From: Glandiceps talaboti
Taxonomy: Eukaryota > Hemichordata > Enteropneusta > Spengelidae
Reading direction: 5' to 3'
DNA length: 64,000 nucleotides
Assembly: GCF_964340395.1 (NCBI RefSeq)
Contig: NC_135571.1
Location: 3,600,611 to 3,664,610 of the forward strand
In this document: one piece after another, positions 1 to 11,559 of the stretch
How the letters are laid out: every line of letters begins with the position of its first letter
How positions within the stretch are numbered: position 1 is the first letter of the stretch
Position numbers and translations under genes: made by a program
Notes under the pieces: model-generated
What the model was told of the DNA's origin: nothing
The model's input: the letters and a program-made list of their open reading frames with translations, nothing else
Databases searched by the model: none

Positions 1-135
1 GTTCGGAACAGAGCACATCACATCACATCATATCACAGCACAACAAAGGACAGCGCAATACAATACAACACAGTATAGTATAGTGTAGTGAACATAACAC
101 AATTTCTCTCTGTTTTAATCATTCACTTCTTGTAG

Positions 136-2889
136 ATGATGCTGCGTACAGCACAGACGATTCAACGATTTAAGGATAAATCCGATGAACCTGGACAAAA
201 GTCAGCAATTGTACAATATTTTGATGCCTTACTGGACCACGGACAACTCAATCAACTTGAAGCAATAGAACTTTGTAGTACTGTTATACAGGAGGGAAGA
301 CCACAATTAATTGAAAAATGGGTTCGAGACGACAAGGTATACATTCTATGAAAGTTTGCTATTTTGAGCCAATAGATGGCAGTAGTGATGCGGGCGTTAG
401 AAATTCGTATATTATTGCGTCAAAATTAACTTATACATGCCTCTCGTTCTACAATATTTTACAAGATTAATTTCATACAATGCACAGTCCAAAACCTTTA
501 ATTACTCAAAAAAATAAAAAAATTAAAACAATAATGTGATGTTAAATGAAGGACCCAAAGTTTATGAAAATAACTCTATTTACTGGCGTTGTTACCCTTT
601 GAGTTGATGGGAGTACTCAAATCTCACTGGACGTTTTACTGGATTCTGACCGACTTTCACCCTTCTTTCTCTCCCCTCCCCCCCTTTTTTTTTAGCTCGA
701 ATGCAGTGAAGAACTGAGTGAGATGATAAAACCGATCGACATGAATTTATCCATGATAGTATATGAGAGAGCTATTGTCAATGCTCAAGCAGAGGTAACA
801 TTATTTCTCTATTTGTTCTATAGTGATGTAGTCTAGAGTTTTTAAAGCTACACTACCTGTAGCTGGAGTATTATTGTTTTCAACCAAATAACCAACAATT
901 TGTTCATTGAAAGTTGTTAAAATACCAAAAAAAAATAATTAGACATTGTACATGTTGAATTAGAGGTCTATTTTATCCATAAGTATTACAGTATTGAATA
1001 TGTTGAAATCCTGATCGCTGATTTAAGGGTGCGGACCCAACAAATCAATTTTAAAGGAATTATCGTACCATATTATGACGTGTACAGCTACACAAATATG
1101 TTTACACACAGGTTATTTAATACGGTTTCTGGTTGTATGATATTATGATTAAATCATCATGCCTAACAAAACAGTTTAAAAAACAATCCATTTGAGTGAG
1201 GAAGACGATTTCAATGTTAACCTTTTAAAAGTGACATTAGTTATTGCTAACATATGTCATAACTGTAGCCCTACTACATAGAACCCATTATAAAGACATG
1301 GTATAGAGATTTGTTAGTCTCAATGTTTGGTAGTAAATACAATAAGGCTGTAACACATGTTTACTTTTAACTTTACGCAATAGCTCACATTCGCAAACAA
1401 ATTTCCAGTTCTCCTGGTACTTCATATACACATAAAGAAACTATATAACTGTTCTTATCAAACCATGGTATGTAATACAAGTCTCTGATGTTCCAACATG
1501 CTGGGCCAAGTGTTATTAATCCAATTCATTTGCTTACTTTCCAAATCTGTAACAAGTTCCCCTTGTCAACGATTGGTTGCCAGTGGTTGTCGAAGAAACC
1601 CCAGATATAGAATAAAAGAAGGTTTCATGGTTAAATCAATTTGTTTTTCTCGTGTTTCATTTGTTCTCACAGCCACAACGGGTCAACTCACAAGTCTATC
1701 ATCAACAGGCCAACCAACAAACACACCAACAGGTACTACCACGGGCCAACCAACAAACACACTTACAGTACAACAAACAAACATACGGACAGGCAAACCA
1801 ACAAACACACTCACGAGTACACCCACAGGCCAACCAATATGCAATGGTATCCCCCAAAAAGACGAGGGCACTGTATGATTTCCAAGGGACCAGCTCTAGA
1901 GACTTAGTATTCAAACAAGGGGAAATTATTAGTGATATTGAAGAAGGTAGGTAGTTATTTTCATTATTATCATTATATGTGTTTGGTGTAATAAACTATT
2001 TTGATTATATTTTTGTCTTGTTTCGTATTGTATTGTATTGTATTGTATTGTATTGTATTGTATTGTATTGTATTGTATTGTATTGTATTGTATTGTATTG
2101 TATTGTATTGTATTGTATTGTATTGTCTTGTATTGTATTGTATTGTATTGTCTTTCAAGTGTACTATCATAATTACCCATGTTTCGGTGTTTAGTTTGTT
2201 GTGTATTTAAGATGTTGGAGCCTGTAAATGGAACTCTTCCCGTAGGTTATCCTTATACATACATACATACATAATACATAATACATAATACATACATACA
2301 TACATACATACATATACATACATACATACATACTTACACACATACACACACATACTCAAGCAGGAAACATTATCTAAAACTCTCATAACTGTGTTTTGCA
2401 ATGGAATCATTCAAACAGTAGACGACAAAATATTTGGTACATGTAGTACGTAGTTCTAATGAAACAATGGTAAATACACTTGGCAATGATGTAGCATGTA
2501 AGAGAAATGTGTTTTAATGCGATATATCAAACGAGTACTAATTAGTTTTTTATATACATATTCTTTTAGTTGATGCTAATTGGTACAGAGGCACACTACG
2601 CGGTAGAACAGGAATCTTTCCAAAAAACTTCGTAGAAGAAGTGAGAGATAGAGCACCACCCCCACTGCCATCGTCACCACCCTCAGCACAACCCTCGCCA
2701 CATAGGTCGTCACAACCCACGGGCTTTGGTGGATCAATGCATAGAAATGATAGTACGGGATCGAATACCGCCAGTTCTAGACAATCATCTGTACACAGTA
2801 ACACCGGTACACCATTTGAACAACTCATGAACGAATACAAAATGCGAACCAACAGTAAAAAGAGTTCAGGTGATGGTGGCACAGATTAA
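136..2889 (+). CDS. Clathrin heavy-chain linker segment joined to an SH3 domain (3' part of gene; exons 136-336, 696-794, 1673-1946, 2570-2889)
   Basis: Four exons join with correct phases (0, 0, 1) at GT-AG sites. Exons 136-336 and 696-794 encode about 100 residues close to the clathrin heavy-chain region just after the beta-propeller: LRTAQTIQRF, then PGQKSAIVQYFDALLDHGQLN, IEKWVRDDK and LECSEELSEM, matching from memory the clathrin motifs LRTP-TI-RF, PGQTSPLLQYF-ILLDQGQLN, LEKWLKEDK and LECSEELGDL. Exon 1673-1946 gives a Q/N/T/H-rich spacer and the start of an SH3 domain (RALYDF). Exon 2570-2889 completes it (NWYRG, GIFPKNFV) and adds a Pro/Ser-rich tail ending at TAA. The ATG at 136 follows a splice acceptor (AG at 134-135), so the gene is 5' truncated by the window. 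Full clathrin heavy chain has many more repeats after this point and no SH3, so this is a clathrin-linker protein (CLHC1-like at best), probably a membrane-trafficking adaptor. The function is inferred. Confidence 0.78.
840..1195 (+). mobile_element. Family A inverted-repeat element, copy 1 (intron of clathrin-linker gene)
   Basis: It starts AAAGCTACACTACCTGTAGC and contains the family core GGGTGCGGACCC near 1028. The 3' end is degenerate. It lies in the intron 795-1672. See copy 10 (62646-63018) for the best-preserved ends. Confidence 0.75.
2027..2155. repeat. (TATTG)n pentanucleotide microsatellite
   Basis: About 25 nearly perfect TATTG units lie in the last intron of the clathrin-linker/SH3 gene, with two single-base variants near the 3' end. 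Open frames on both strands here (YCIVL-type and IQYNT-type peptides) come only from the repeat. Confidence 0.95.
2253..2352. repeat. (CATA)n/(TACA)n microsatellite
   Basis: A CATA-rich array interrupted by AATA and CACA variants, also within the intron 1947-2569. Confidence 0.9.
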
Positions 2890-2929
2890 AGTTTTGATAT
2901 TCTTTAAAGACGATTATGACGATGGATAT

Positions 2930-3420
2930 GGCTTTGTTATCACCATGGAAACAGTCTCGTCATCACCTTGGAAACCTCCATGTTATCACTATTGATAAAG
3001 CCATGTTATCAACATAGATACAGCCACGTTATTACACTGATACGAACATGTTTCAATCACCATGTATATAGGCATATTATCACTATGGATATGTGTTATC
3101 ACCATAAAATCACCCACGTTATCACCATGGAAACAGCCATGTTATCACCGCAAATATAGCCCATGTTAACATCATGGATACATCTAAGTTATCATCATGG
3201 AAATCTCATTTGTATCACCATGAAAATATCTATGTTATCACGGTGGAAATATTGATGTTATCACGATGGATACATCCTTGTTATCACCATATAGACTTCT
3301 TTTTATCACCATGGCAAACTCCATCATGGTACATCTATGTTATCACATAGATACAGCCATGTTATCACTTGGATACGTTATGTTATCAACATGAAAACCT
3401 CCACGTTGTTAACAATAGTT
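2930..3420. repeat. Degenerate minisatellite of ATGTTATCACCATGGAAAC-like units
   Basis: The string TGTTATCACCATGGA recurs about every 20-30 bp with many substitutions (roughly 18-20 units). It starts about 40 bp after the stop codon of the clathrin-linker/SH3 gene, so it probably forms much of that gene's 3' UTR. A few related pieces (ACCATGGAAA) reappear just after the UCP stop near 9985-10060. Confidence 0.75.
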
Positions 3421-3748
3421 TCGGTATCATAAACATGACGTATGTTATCGGATTTCATAAATAGAAGTGCTATGGAAATTTTTTCAGTCAGATACGATGC
3501 AACAAAGCACACGTGTGTATGCACGTACGTGCGTACGTACGTGTGTCACACTGCCTTATCATATGCATGTGTATGTATGTTTGTGTTAGTGCTTGTGCGC
3601 GTGGGTACAGGTGCGGCATATTGCAGTCACGCATAGTTACTTTAATTTTAATTAATTGGTTGATCTTCTGATAAAAGACTGATTTTATATGAGAATGTAT
3701 CTTAAGTGTTTGAATTAATCTATACTTTGATTTGTTTATGACGCAAAA

Positions 3749-3750
<2 letters not shown>

Positions 3751-3789
<39 letters not shown>

Positions 3790-3863
3790 TCTGTTTGTTT
3801 GTTTGTCTGTCTTTACAATCAATCAATATGTCTTTCTATCTTTTTTCTGGCTGGCTGGCTGAC

Positions 3864-3903
<40 letters not shown>

Positions 3904-3905
3904 GG
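3751..3905. repeat. (GT)n followed by (GTTT/GTCT)n microsatellites
   Basis: GT array from 3751 to about 3786, GTTT/GTCT units to about 3812, then a GGCT/GTCT array from about 3849 to 3905. Confidence 0.92.
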
Positions 3906-3999
3906 TACCACAAACCGCAAGACATGAACGAGAAAGGGAATGTCCGTATATCCACACCACAAACTAAGTAGACATTTCATTTTTGCACCACGTGTTTTA

Positions 4000-6188
4000 T
4001 AAATAATTAAAAAAATTAAAAAAGGGATTAATCATTGTTGATATATTTTCAAGCTCCCAGTACTATATTGGCTATCGCCATTTTCGTTAATATTGGACCT
4101 CATAAAAAACCCCTACGGTTACTGCAATCTGTTCAATCCTTCTAATTAGGTGGAATTCAACCCGATATATCATGTCTGCTCGACATATCATATAAAGGTC
4201 GGATGACCTGATTGGTAGCTAGCTGGTATTTATAAACTGCAATATTTGACCAGCATCATACTGTGAGAAGCAGACGAACCTTTCTCATTTCAACTATGCC
4301 ATTGAAAAGGTTGTGTGTCCTCTACACCAAGTTAAAACTTGAGCATGTACAATAAATGTTTGACTGTTGTTTATCAGTGTCTATCAAAAACATGGTTTCG
4401 ACATTTGTAGTTAAAGCACCATAGAGAATAAAGGATTAGGTGATACACCATAAAGACCTGGAGAACTTAATTCATGGTGATGAAACGTATACAGATAGAA
4501 AGACAGGTTCATAATCTGCACATATCATGGATTCGATCCTTGCAGCAATTTGTGTCTGTTTGCTTTAAGCAATTATGCAGATTTTGAACCATGTGTTATG
4601 TTTATGCTGCAGTCAACCCAGCTGTACAAATTTGACAGAGACGCAGGCACACAGACAGACACGGACAGACACGGACACAGACAGACACACAGACAATCGG
4701 ACAGACAGACAGACAGACAGACACACATTGAGATTATATGTTATATTGTTAACTGGGTTAACTGAGTGATCATACATTTTTTGTAATTTTTTTCTTCAAA
4801 TTATTGAAGAGAAATACTCTTTACGCAGATAATTTAACATGAATTCAAGTTAATCTAGTATTGTAAACTAATTACAATCTAACGTCTTCCAAATCAGCAT
4901 GTTATTTAGTCATTCTAAAAATCTGCTTCTATTATCATTGAATTCAAAATCAGGAATAGTGTCCGAATTTTAACTTAGATATTTTGCAACATACATGATA
5001 TGATTCCACTAAATGGACATGTTTCCATTTGTTTATTTTCAATGTTTCATGCTAGAAGGAAAAACAGCCTTGGGCCCTTGCACGCTAGATCTAAAAATAT
5101 AAGAATCTATGGTAAACAATGCAATCAACATTAATTCATACGCCATATACAGTAATTCTATACTAATATATAATAACATCTCTAACGCACACTAGCTGAT
5201 GACGCGTCCTGCCCAGTTGGTGACTCGCCCTGCCCAGTTGGTGGTTGAACCGTCACTGCATATAGAGATATATTACATTCTTCGTAACATAGTGCATGCA
5301 ATGGAAACATAAACATCACTGCTAGTCTGACCTGTCTGTCCTATAATAGCAAACCAATACCTATAAATAGTTAAACTGGTTACTACTTGACATTTCTACT
5401 GAGTTACACTTCAATTATTTTATCAATACAACCTGACATGTATATTGATGACCTTGTTCCTTCTTGCAAATTATTCTGTTTGTCAGTTCAGACGAACACA
5501 TGTTTTGTTCAGCCTTCATCTTTATTTTACATTCGAACTCCAAAAACTTCAACGTGTGCATTTCAATCACAGAATTCCAAGTTTAACTAATAAACCCCTT
5601 CACGGAGTGGATTCACAAGAACAAAACTTGATCGGCTGGATTTCAGAATTAAATGCGTTTACAAATAATTGTACCTTTATATTTTATGTCTTTAAATTAA
5701 AACTGTTGTAGTTGTGGAAGTATACGTAGTTGTTGCATATTATTTTCAGCAATTTTTGTTGCTATGGTGACAAAAACATGTGGCCATGGCAATACCTTGA
5801 CATAGTATTCTCAGAACATCAGACTGTTGAACAAGTCCACAGGTGTGGACAAAAGATTCACGAGTTTTTGCTTTCACTAAAATAAACATCAACTGCGTGC
5901 AGCGTTTCAAAAGTTATTACTGATCATACATACGATGAAGGTGGTTCATTGGAGAGCTTAGTTTAAAATTGGTGTCGAAGTTGTTTGAGGAAAGTCTTAT
6001 TTTTTGCGCGAATAGAAAATAGAATTTGAATATTCAGAATGGTGTAGATGGAGTTTGTTGGTAACTATAGGAGATACACATTGAATGATGAAGAATGAAA
6101 ATAAAGACACCGTGTTGGTTGATATGTCAACCAGTGTAACAGTTAGATTAAGGCATTTTTACATTCTCTATGTAACCATTGTGATGCA

Positions 6189-6241
<53 letters not shown>

Positions 6242-6960
6242 GTGAAGTCCTGCCAGAGGGCGATCTTTTTATTTCAAGTTAGGTGGAGTCATACCATTTA
6301 CTGACGAAATGATGGCAATTGAGGAAATTGAGTCAGGTCTTGAATTGAATTCTCCCGTCTTCCTTATTTCTTCTTCGGAATTGTACTTTCAAACTAAAAA
6401 ACGAGAATGCCATCTGTACTATCCATCCTTAGAAGACAACATGTGAGTAGAACATTTGACTGAAGTTCGTTGTACTCACTTTGCATTTATACGTCTTTGC
6501 TCCAAGATAACGACGTATGCCTCCTTTCATCAGCTATTTTGTTCAAAACGATGGAAAATCCTCAAAATGTCCCTCGAAACGCAGGTGTGGTTTCCCTAGA
6601 AACAATTATTCCTATACTGCTGCGTCTGTCTTAACAGTGAATAGCGAAATATTACTTTTTGATTGAAGGCGTCTTCATATAGATTTGCCTAAACTGTGAA
6701 TCCCCAGTTGGTAATCTCCAGAGTAATTCCAAAACTTTTCAAAGTAGAGTCTCTGACGAACTGGCTTTAAGTTGACCAAACCGGTTTCTGCAAGAACCGA
6801 CTAACGTCTGCTGCTCATGACGACAACAATTATGCAAATATAGTTAAATCCGAGCTGTAATGCATTGCATGACCTTTTGAGGGCATGTCAAGGAAACATC
6901 ACATGACGATGTACGTTGTGTTGTCATCAATGGATTGACATACTTCCCAAGCAAACGTAA
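4000..6960. other. Intergenic stretch with no gene seen
   Basis: This separates the clathrin-linker gene from the UCP promoter. It holds a (GACA)n array at about 4643-4725 and a (CAA)n array at about 6189-6241. AATAAA signals at about 4348 and 4425 could serve distal ends of the upstream gene. I see no frame with plausible splice sites or protein-like composition. Confidence 0.6.
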
Positions 6961-7054
6961 TATTGTGACATCACATGTCATAATAACATGTGGCCTGTAT
7001 AGGGGGTCCTTGCGTATTTTGTTATGTGATCCGTATCACTCACAATAATATTTG

Positions 7055-7162
7055 ATTGGTTAGAACATTTATATAAATATTCATCACGTATTTGATTGGT
7101 TGAGTTCGGAGGTGTGTCTGTGGCTTTCGCTACATGACCTACATGCCACGATTGTATATAAA
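7055..7162 (+). promoter_or_regulatory. UCP promoter: two inverted CCAAT boxes and a TATA box
   Basis: TTTGATTGGTT occurs twice, with ATTGG at 7055-7059 and 7095-7099, exactly 40 bp apart. A TATA box, TATATAAA, follows at 7155-7162. Transcription should begin about 25-30 bp later, near 7185-7195, leading into a short noncoding exon with a donor at 7257. The spacing fits a focused Pol II promoter; use of the CCAAT boxes is inferred. Confidence 0.6.
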
Positions 7163-7187
7163 GTGGCAACGCTAACACGTGGAGAAC

Positions 7188-7256
7188 AACAATTTGTATG
7201 CAAGACGGAAATACTGAAGACCTTGTTTTATAAGCAACCTACCGAAGATATTCAAG
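7188..7256 (+). other. Noncoding first exon of UCP (5' UTR)
   Basis: Inferred from the TATA box upstream and the donor ATTCAAG|GTAATG at 7256/7257. The next acceptor, TTTTTTTCAG, ends at 7696, followed by 37 nt of leader before the ATG at 7734. The exact 5' end is a guess. Untranslated first exons are usual in animal UCP genes. Confidence 0.5.
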
Positions 7257-7733
7257 GTAATGGAAATGATTTTATAACTTCTTTAAGATTTCTTTCCCCT
7301 GTCGATCACTGTGATTAATTCTGACTCCTTGTCAATGACATCCGATCAAGTTTAAGTCTTGCAATATTATAAGCCTCACTCGTTAAACCACGTGTTAAAC
7401 CCAGGAGCAGTTACTTTTACAACTATTGCATATAAGTTTGTGGAACTTTTTTCTGCCTTAGCTGTTCACTTATCGATCGATTGTGTTGTTGGTGTTCTTT
7501 CAAATTAGCTAGTTTGTCACTCAGTTAACAAATCAGAAATGTTTATACTTTAAATTTTTATTTTACAAAATATTTCACGAAAGATTCCAACAACTGTGGG
7601 TGTTAACTCTGAACTATTTGAAGTCTTGTCTGTAACCACACATATCTTTTACGGTTAACTATTCTCTTATCGTGAGATTTTGTGTGTTTTTTTCAGTTCA
7701 TACTCAACTTTTCAACTCAACAAAATATTCAAA

Positions 7734-9966
7734 ATGGTTTACAACAAGAACGTTCAACCAACTGTTGGTGTAAAGTTTGTCTGTGCTGGTACAGCTGCCT
7801 GTATGGCAGATATGATAACCTTTCCCTTGGACACTGCCAAAGTACGACTACAGGTAAATAATTTTCATTTCTTGTTCGACTTTGTATCCATTTCAGAACA
7901 CCTTTAGATCTGTTGCAACTTGCAAGTCAGCTAAACCTACAGTTGAATTACTATATGATGTGTTTGTTCTCTTTTACAGATTCAGGGTGAAGGGTCAAAG
8001 GTTACCAAGAAGAGTATCAGCGCTATTACCAAGTCTCTTGTGAGGAAGTCCATCAAACCGGAAGTTCGTTACAATGGGATGGTTGGTACTATTTCTACAA
8101 TTGCACACCAAGAAGGACCACGTGCACTCTACAATGGACTTAATGCTGGCTTACAACGTCAGATGAGTTTTGCATCAGTTAGAATCGGTCTCTATGACTC
8201 AGTGAAACAATACTACCAAAGTGGAATAGCATATAGTAAGTATGAAGTCAGTTTACTATCGACTATTTTAATCTTTAACTTTCATTAAATAATTTCTATA
8301 TATCATAACTTTATCTTAGAATATTATGTAATAGTTCTGCACTATGCATTTTCAAATGTTCATTTTGATTTTAAACAGTATTGAACATTTTTCTACCATA
8401 TATATCTTTAAGCCCTTCTTCCAAAATAGGGAGATGATTTCTCTTATTAAAGTTCATATAACAATATACATCATATGCAATATGTTAAATTTAAAATCAT
8501 CTTGGAGTTAATCTTGATTCATATTTGCAATTAAAATGGCATTTTCACTGACGAAAATGTATTTTATTCTCTATTTCACAGGTCTGCCTGGTGGTGGCGT
8601 CATTACTCGTGTTCTTGCTGGCATGACAACTGGTGCTATGGCGATTCTTGTTGCCCAGCCAACGGATGTTGTCAAAGTGCGTCTTCAAGCTCAGTCCAAC
8701 CAAGGTGGACCTAAGCGTTACCATGGAGCTTTCCATGCTTATAAAACAATCGCAAAAACAGAAGGAGTAAGGGGACTTTATAGAGGTAAGTTTACAAAAA
8801 ACCGTACATTTATTAAGCCTTTTTTCTTTGAATTTCTAAACATTTATTTAATTCTAGCATAGAAGTAAAACGTGAAAGACAATAATAAATAATTAAACTA
8901 TTTAAAATTTAGTCTAAATTTCATTTGGATATTAATATCTGGTATTATTTGATAAATTGTTATTTGTAGCAAATGTATATCGCGTAAGATCTTATCAAGA
9001 AGCAAAACACTTAGTACTGAAATTCTAATGGTAACATATGACTTCTAAAATTCACTGCAAAATAAATAATTTGTCATTTGGGTATTTTACAGGAACCTTA
9101 CCTAATGTAACACGTAATGCTGTTATCAACTCAGCTGAATTGGTTGTCTATGACTTGACTAAAGAGAAGATTCTCTCCCTCAAACTTTTATCTGATAGTC
9201 TACCATGTCACTTTGTTTCTGCTTTCTGTGCTGGTTTCATTGCAACCTGTGTCGCCTCTCCAGTCGACGTAGTCAAGACAAGGTTTATGAACTCCAGTAA
9301 AGGACAGTACAGAGGTGCTATTGACTGCGCCGTCAAGATGTTTAAGGAGGGTGGTGCGAAGTCGTTCTACAAAGGGTAGGTGTCATTGGCTGTTACCTTC
9401 ACAAGTGTCTTTCAATTAGATTGGTTTTACTTTGAGAGCTATACTTCTTTTAACCAATCATGAAACGTTAAAAAACCTAGATGACTTCATTTGTTATTCA
9501 TGCCCACAACCAATGGAATTTCTAGTCTTAGTAGTCAATCAAGTCTTTAGATTTTTATCCATTTAAATGTGTGTAATCGAAACTGAATCCTGTATTTATA
9601 TTTAAAGAGAGCAACGAACCCAGTTTTTACAGTCTCGGTAGACCATCGTACTGTTGTTAAGGCTCTCATCTATAATGCTGTCAGTCGTGTCAATCCGTCA
9701 AGAACCCCTAATACCCCACAGTAATCCTAGCTAACTGCATCAATATATCGATACTGTTTATATTACAGTAAGTACATTTAGACATTATCTTTCCAACACT
9801 CACCATAATAATAGTTCTAACCTTACTTTGTATCTATTGTCTTATTAGATTCATGCCGTCCTTTATGCGTCTTGGATCCTGGAATGTCTTTATGTTTATT
9901 TTCTACGAACAATTGAAGAAAGAAGTAATGCAACGACGACAACAACAACACGCCCAGGTGATGTGA
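7734..9966 (+). CDS. UCP: Mitochondrial uncoupling protein (UCP1-3 family), 326 aa; coding exons 7734-7853, 7980-8235, 8582-8785, 9093-9375, 9849-9966
   Basis: An inner-membrane solute carrier (SLC25) that in characterised relatives dissipates the proton gradient or exchanges C4 metabolites. All five exons join in phase at GT-AG sites. The three carrier signatures [20 protein letters not shown] and [10 protein letters not shown] each start one of the three 100-residue repeats (two membrane helices each). UCP-specific stretches include [47 protein letters not shown] and [16 protein letters not shown]. The start MVYNKN fits the family N-terminus, and the length is slightly above the usual 305-315. 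The extra residues lie mainly in a Lys/Ser-rich loop after the first carrier motif ([11 protein letters not shown] to RYNGM). The tail [11 protein letters not shown] is unlike vertebrate UCPs. UCP4/5 are less likely because the match to UCP2/3 motifs is nearly continuous. Confidence 0.96.
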
Positions 9967-11435
9967 TTAACTGAAGTATGTGGTTACCATGGAAACCCCT
10001 GCTATGACAACATAATGTTGATATTATGAAAACTATGCGTGTCACCATGGAAATCTGATATGACAATCGTAATATTGATATGATGGAAGCTGTGTGTGTA
10101 TCAATGTGACGTTTACTACTGAGTATTTTAGTAATGCAATCTTACAGTGATATGATCATAGCATTTCACCACGACAGTGATATCAGCCCAAGTATCCATC
10201 GAGGTCCGCAGCAGGGACACGAGTATGAGAGGAGAAAGACAGTAGAACGAGGTCGCGAGAGCCCATCGTTGTCGCAGAGACAGGAGTACGAACAATCCCT
10301 GTCAACGACATGGGCAAGAAAGTTCATCATTGTTATAGTAACATGTGTAAGCGAGTTCATCTGAAGTAATGATGGGATAGACTTGCGGGGTCATCTCTGT
10401 ATGACATGAGCACGACAGTTCATCCATGTAATTAATATGCACAGGAGATCTACAGTTCATCCTTATCGGTGAATCGAGTTCATTAATGTTGGAGACGCGA
10501 GAATGAGGTTCCGTCCCGTAAGTGATATCCCAAGAGTTCATCCCATTCAAATGACCGGATTAAGTTTACTTATACAGTTGTGTGTGAGATAAAGCAAAGG
10601 AACTATCGGATATTGCTTACGTGCACACGAATATTGTCTTCTGTCAGTGCTGAGGTGAGAAGTCGTTATAAACATTAGAATAATTCGTTACACTTTAATC
10701 TGGTCTATGTCTTCGTCGCGTCCTTTTGAGAAGTAGTAATACTTATCCATAATAAGGATGTAGTACTTAAAACTATATCTGCTGGCGATTAAGTTATTTC
10801 CTCCGAACTGTGATAGATATGGAACCGTCTTTCTGTGAAAAATATTCATTGAGTTTGTTCCGTTTTACAGCTGGATTTTTATTATTTTATTTATTCATTT
10901 CATATCGCCATATATATTTGATAGATTTCACCTTCTCAAGGATAGAATTGTAAGAATGTGGAACCTAATTCGCATCGAATACAAGATTTAGTCTAAATAT
11001 TGATGAAGTTAACTTATTTGTATTTTTTGAATTCTCAAAATGTATGTTGTCTTCACGACAGGATAGTTCGATGGATACTTTTAGAAATGTTGCTGACAAC
11101 GATTCAATTAATACGGACATAACTTTTGACACAAACTATTTCTATCGCTTCATTGTGGTACTGATTGTGTGTTTTTCTATTCAGAATATGTAAATAATGT
11201 AACGTTAATGTTATGCATTTCATGTACATTTCGAGAAAACTTTTGTACATTTGTATTTGAAAAGAGTGTAAATTTTCAGTTTCTGTATATATGGTTGATT
11301 TTCGACGTGAAATGTTTACTTTACCATATGCAATTTACATTGATTATGTATATTTTGATAATAACATTGTTGTATATTAATAGCATTTATTTAATAGATA
11401 TTGATAATAAAGAGTTTTCATTCAAAATTAATTAA
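9967..11435 (+). other. Probable long 3' UTR of UCP
   Basis: There is no protein-like frame for about 1.4 kb after the UCP stop, ending in a very AT-rich stretch with AATAAA at 11406-11411. A degenerate set of short GAGTTCATC-like repeats occurs at about 10318-10545, giving a spurious minus-strand frame with repeated DELSC-type residues. The extent is inferred from the polyadenylation signal only. Confidence 0.45.
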
Positions 11436-11465
11436 CGCCCGAGTATGAAAAACGATTATTTTATT

Positions 11466-11466
11466 G

Positions 11467-11500
<34 letters not shown>

Positions 11501-11541
11501 TGTATGTATGTATGTATGTATGTATGTATGTATGTATGTAT
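11466..11541. repeat. (TATG)n microsatellite
   Basis: About 19 perfect TATG units, 30 bp after the likely UCP polyadenylation region. Confidence 0.95.
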
Positions 11542-11559
11542 GTGATGAGGGCGCTCTTT

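Noticed and set aside
136-138. ATG at 136 as a true translation start of the first gene
   Set aside because: It directly follows a splice acceptor and the homology to clathrin is to an internal region, so it is most likely an internal methionine of a gene starting outside the window.
1498-1878. 126 aa frame overlapping the clathrin-linker/SH3 exon
   Set aside because: It is out of phase with the SH3 frame. The 1673-1946 exon in the other frame has splice sites and SH3 homology; this one encodes only T/G/Q repeats in the shared region.
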